Positions 60,463 to 64,000 of a DNA stretch of 64,000 nucleotides are shown piece by piece. The notes under the pieces were generated by a model. That model was not told the DNA's origin. It did not search any database and saw nothing but the letters and a program-made list of their open reading frames with translations. This stretch comes from an uncultured Bacteroidota bacterium (lineage in GTDB: Bacteria; Bacteroidota; Bacteroidia; Bacteroidales; P3), in assembly GCA_902791695.1 (NCBI GenBank), contig CADAWR010000003.1, positions 124,001 to 188,000 of the forward strand. Reading direction: 5' to 3'. The position numbers and the translations under genes are program-made. Each line of letters opens with the position of its first letter. Position 1 is the first letter of the stretch.

Positions 60463-63400
60463 TTACTTAACCTTGTCGTCACTCATCGCGGCGGCACTGC
60501 CAACCACGAGGTCCTGATACTCGCGGAGGCCGGTACCAGCGGGGATGAGGTGACCTACGATGACGTTTTCCTTCATACCCATGAGGGTGTCGCGCTTGGC
60601 GTTGATAGCGGCCTCGGTGAGGACCTTGGTGGTCTCCTGGAAAGAGGCTGCGGAGATGAAGGACTTGGTCTGCAACGAGGCGCGGGTGATACCTTGGAGT
60701 ACCTGTTTACAAGTGGCCGGACGGGCGTCACGCACAGTGACAAGCTTCTTGTCTTGACGGCGCAGGGCTGAGTTCTCGTCACGAAGCTCGCGAGCAGTAA
60801 CAATCTGACCTTCGAAGAGCGTGGTACTTTCGCCGGGATCCTCGACATACTTCATGCCGAAAATGCGGTCGTTGACATCGTTGAAGTCGAGGCGGTTGAC
60901 AAGGTCACCCTCAAGGAAGCGGGTGTCACCCGGATCCTCAATTTCAACCTTGCGCATCATCTGGCGCACGATAACCTCGAAGTGCTTGTCGTTGATCTTC
61001 ACACCCTGCAGGCGGTAGACTTCCTGAACCTCGTTGACGATGTACTCCTGAACCTTCATCGGACCCTTGATGGCGAGAATGTCGCTGGGCGTGATGGCGC
61101 CGTCGGAGAGCGGCGTACCAGCCTTGACATAGTCGCTGTCCTGAGCAAGGATTTGCTTGGACGTGGGGATGAGATAGGAGCGCTGCTCACCGGTCTTGGA
61201 GGTGATGGTAACCTCGCGGTTGCCACGCTTGAGTTTCTTGGCGATGGACACGATGCCGTCGACCTCGGCCACAATGGCAGGATCGGATGGGTTGCGCGCC
61301 TCGAAGAGCTCGGTGACGCGGGGCAGACCGCCGGTGATATCGCCAGCCTTGCCGAAGGAACGCGGTATCTTGACCATGATGTCACCAGCCTTGAGTTCCT
61401 GACCCTTGTCGACGCCGATATGTGCACCCACAGGAAGGTCATAAACCTTGAGGATGTTGCCCTCGCTGTCGACGATGTTGAGGGTCGGGTTCTTGGTGCG
61501 CTGGCGGCTCTCGATGACCACCTTATCTTGAAGACCGGTCTGGGCATCGCTCTCGACACGGTAGGTAACGTTCTCAATGACATTTTCGAAGGCAACCTTA
61601 CCGGCCACATCGGAGATGATGACGGCATTGTAAGGATCCCATTCGGCAATGAGATCGCCCTTCTGGAGCTGGTCGCCAGAGGCCTTGTACAACTTAGCGC
61701 CATAAGGCAGAAGTGACGAGAAGAGAGTAACATCAGTGCGGTTGTCGACAATGCGCATCTCAGCCGAACGACCCATGACGATATGGTAGCTGTTGCCTTC
61801 ATTGTCGGTATAAGGTATGGAGCGGAGCTCATCGATGATGAGGCGGCCCTCATATTTGGCCTGCAGGCTGGAGGTGGTACCGATGTTTCCACCGGCCACG
61901 CCGCCGACGTGGAAGGTGCGGAGGGTCAGCTGCGTACCAGGCTCACCAATAGCTTGTGCAGCAATGACGCCGACGGCCTCGCCCTTCTGGACCATCTTGC
62001 CGGTGGCAAGGTTGCGACCATAGCACTTGGCGCAAACACCATGCTTAGACTCGCAGGTGAGCACGGAACGAATCTCGACTTCCTCAATGGGAGACTCTTC
62101 AATCTTTTTGCATATCTCTTCGGTGAGTTCCTCACCGGCACGGGCGATTAGCTCGCCTGTTTGGGGATGGTAGATGTCGTGGACTGAGGTGCGACCGAGA
62201 ATCTTCTCGCCGAGACTCTGAACGATATCTTCACCTTTCTTGAGGGCAGTGGTAGGTAATCCACGCAGGGTACCGCAGTCTTCCTCAGTGATGATGACGT
62301 CATGAGCAACGTCAACCAAACGGCGGGTAAGGTAACCAGCGTCAGCAGTCTTAAGAGCGGTATCAGCAAGACCCTTACGGGCACCGTGAGTGGAGATAAA
62401 GTACTCGAGCACCGAAAGGCCTTCCTTGAAGTTGGACACAATGGGGTTCTCGATAATCTCATTACCGGCGCTGCCTGCCTTCTGAGGCTTAGCCATAAGG
62501 CCTCGCATACCGGAGAGCTGACGAATCTGCTCCTTGCTACCACGAGCACCAGAGTCATACATCATGTAGATGGGGTTGAAGCCCTGGTTATCGGCCTTGA
62601 GTTGCTTCATCAGCGTCTCGGTGAGCTGGTTGTTGGTGTTGGTCCAAATATCGATGACGTGGTTGTATCGCTCGTTGTTGGTTATAAGACCCATAGCATA
62701 CTGAGCCATAACCTCCTCAACCTCCTCGTTAGCCTTCTCGATAAGTTGTTCCTTCTCAACAGGAATGATAACATCGCCCAAATTGAAGGACAGACCGCCA
62801 CGGAAAGCTTGACGATAACCCATATTCTTGATATCGTCAAGGAAAGAGGCAGTCACTGCATTGCCACATTCGGTAAAGATATCACCGATAATATCGCGCA
62901 ATGACTTCTTGCCCATAATCTGGTTGATGTAACCGTACTGGCCGGGCACAACCTGGTTGAAGATAACTCGGCCGACTGTGGTGCGGAGACGGTTTGTCTT
63001 GATATAGTGGCCATTCTTGTCCACGATGACATTGCCATCTTTATCACGCTTCACTTCATATTCAGTGCGGCTGTGCATAGCCTCCTCAGCTGGAGTGGTG
63101 CAATCGATATCAGTAAGGACCTTGCCCTTCTTGTCTTTGATGACCTCCATGAAGGTCTTGTCAGTCTTAACATAACTGTACTCGTCTTGACCTTCGGGAA
63201 TAGGCATCTGCACGCTGATGCAAGCGTTGAGGTCGACACGCTTCTCGTTGTAGGCGATGATAACCTCCTCGGCGGAATAAAAGCGCTGACCTTCACCCTT
63301 GACAGTCTCAGTAGTGGTAGTACGGCGCGGCTTAGTCATGTAATACAGACCAAGTACCATATCCTGCGACGGAACGGTGATAGGAGCACCGTTGGCAGGA

Positions 63401-64000
63401 TTAAGAATGTTGTGCGTGGAAAGCATCAACAACTGGGCCTCGAGAATAGCAGCATTACCCATAGGCACATGGACAGCCATTTGGTCACCATCAAAGTCAG
63501 CATTAAAGCCTGTACACACCAGCGGGTGCAAACGTATGGCCTTGCCCTCGACGAGCTTGGGTTGGAACGCCTGAATACCTAGACGGTGCAGCGTAGGAGC
63601 ACGGTTGAGCAGTATGGGGTGACCTTTCAATATGTTCTCAAGGATTTCCCACACAACGGGTTCCTTGCGGTCGACAATCTTCTTAGCGCTCTTGACAGTC
63701 TTCACCAATCCGCGTTCAAGGAGTTTACGGATTACGTACGGCTTGAAAAGTTCGGCAGCCATATCCTTGGGCAGACCGCACTCGTGCATGCGCAATTCAG
63801 GACCAACGACGATAACCGAACGGCCGGAGTAGTCGACACGCTTACCGAGCAGGTTCTGGCGGAAGCGACCCTGTTTGCCTTTGAGAGCATCGGAGAGCGA
63901 CTTAAGGGCTCTATTGCTTTCACTTTTGACACTGGATACCTTGCGGCTATTGTCAAACAGTGAGTCGACGGCTTCCTGAAGCATACGCTTTTCGTTGCGC
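60463..64000 (-). CDS. rpoC: DNA-directed RNA polymerase subunit beta', 5' end outside window
   Basis: The frame is open to the right edge (Arg-Asn-Glu-Lys-Arg precedes Met at 63984), leaving about 1,178 residues of a protein usually near 1,430. Visible: [20 protein letters not shown], the catalytic Mg-binding [14 protein letters not shown], the trigger-loop and bridge-helix region ([20 protein letters not shown]), zinc-binding [14 protein letters not shown], and the C-terminal [10 protein letters not shown] region. It is the catalytic subunit of transcription. The missing part (N-terminal clamp/zipper) and rpoB are expected to the right. Confidence 0.98.
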   Translation of the reverse strand, partial: RNEKRMLQEAVDSLFDNSRKVSSVKSESNRALKSLSDALKGKQGRFRQNLLGKRVDYSGRSVIVVGPELRMHECGLPKDMAAELFKPYVIRKLLERGLVKTVKSAKKIVDRKEPVVWEILENILKGHPILLNRAPTLHRLGIQAFQPKLVEGKAIRLHPLVCTGFNADFDGDQMAVHVPMGNAAILEAQLLMLSTHNILNPANGAPITVPSQDMVLGLYYMTKPRRTTTTETVKGEGQRFYSAEEVIIAYNEKRVDLNACISVQMPIPEGQDEYSYVKTDKTFMEVIKDKKGKVLTDIDCTTPAEEAMHSRTEYEVKRDKDGNVIVDKNGHYIKTNRLRTTVGRVIFNQVVPGQYGYINQIMGKKSLRDIIGDIFTECGNAVTASFLDDIKNMGYRQAFRGGLSFNLGDVIIPVEKEQLIEKANEEVEEVMAQYAMGLITNNERYNHVIDIWTNTNNQLTETLMKQLKADNQGFNPIYMMYDSGARGSKEQIRQLSGMRGLMAKPQKAGSAGNEIIENPIVSNFKEGLSVLEYFISTHGARKGLADTALKTADAGYLTRRLVDVAHDVIITEEDCGTLRGLPTTALKKGEDIVQSLGEKILGRTSVHDIYHPQTGELIARAGEELTEEICKKIEESPIEEVEIRSVLTCESKHGVCAKCYGRNLATGKMVQKGEAVGVIAAQAIGEPGTQLTLRTFHVGGVAGGNIGTTSSLQAKYEGRLIIDELRSIPYTDNEGNSYHIVMGRSAEMRIVDNRTDVTLFSSLLPYGAKLYKASGDQLQKGDLIAEWDPYNAVIISDVAGKVAFENVIENVTYRVESDAQTGLQDKVVIESRQRTKNPTLNIVDSEGNILKVYDLPVGAHIGVDKGQELKAGDIMVKIPRSFGKAGDITGGLPRVTELFEARNPSDPAIVAEVDGIVSIAKKLKRGNREVTITSKTGEQRSYLIPTSKQILAQDSDYVKAGTPLSDGAITPSDILAIKGPMKVQEYIVNEVQEVYRLQGVKINDKHFEVIVRQMMRKVEIEDPGDTRFLEGDLVNRLDFNDVNDRIFGMKYVEDPGESTTLFEGQIVTARELRDENSALRRQDKKLVTVRDARPATCKQVLQGITRASLQTKSFISAASFQETTKVLTEAAINAKRDTLMGMKENVIVGHLIPAGTGLREYQDLVVGSAAAMSDDKVK

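Overview
The window looks like chromosomal DNA from a GC-rich member of the Bacteroidales (Bacteroidota). Several signs agree. Many genes are preceded by the Bacteroidota promoter pattern (-33 TTG, about 19-21 bases, -7 TAnnTTTG) and lack Shine-Dalgarno sites. One protein ends in a type IX secretion (T9SS) type A sorting domain. Families largely confined to the phylum are present (DUF4837, DUF6089, DUF3467, fimbrillin-like lipoprotein), and so is the phylum-typical order uppS-bamA-skp-skp. I saw no rRNA, tRNA, CRISPR array, insertion sequence or phage gene.

Layout. Bases 1-27353 (over 40% of the window) are two giant same-strand surface-protein genes built from a Tyr/Phe-Gly-Gly-Gly repeat. 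The first is cut by the left edge and carries four copies of a ~270-residue superblock plus a further ~1.2-1.3 kb internal duplication. The second has a signal peptide and a T9SS sorting domain. A 66-residue protein and a GLUG-like lipoprotein follow in the same direction (27365-29877). Next come a convergent aspartate aminotransferase (29942-31144) and a stress-type operon recA, outer-membrane protein, rel/spoT, mazG (31418-35977). Convergent to it is a compact ten-gene envelope operon on the minus strand (46813 down to 35952): lipoprotein, two outer-membrane barrels, SDR protein, DUF4837, DUF6089, uppS, bamA and two skp paralogues. Then follow acpP-fabF-rnc (minus), purN-glycosyltransferase-OmpA-like (plus), a major OmpA (minus), pgi (plus), ssb (minus), rpmB and rpsU (plus), a POT-family transporter (minus), tsaC (plus), and a minus-strand run rpoC (5' end beyond the right edge), DUF3467 and a phosphopantetheinyl transferase.

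How the genes fit together. Much of the window builds or decorates the cell envelope: BamA inserts outer-membrane barrels, Skp-like chaperones deliver them, UppS makes the lipid carrier for wall and glycan synthesis, and AcpP/FabF supply fatty acids. The giant proteins, the lipoprotein and the OmpA-like proteins are probable clients or surface products. The recA-rel-mazG group links DNA repair, (p)ppGpp and nucleotide-pool cleaning.

Most unusual observations: (1) the hierarchical repeat structure of the giant proteins; (2) a family of at least four long intergenic palindromes (about 14518-14600, 31214-31310, 49628-49729, 55582-55659), two sharing 60 identical bases and two with compensatory arm changes; (3) a minus-strand terminator-like hairpin inside the mazG coding sequence at the point where MazG appears to have lost part of its second domain. 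Functions are inferred from recognised families and motifs; no database search was run.
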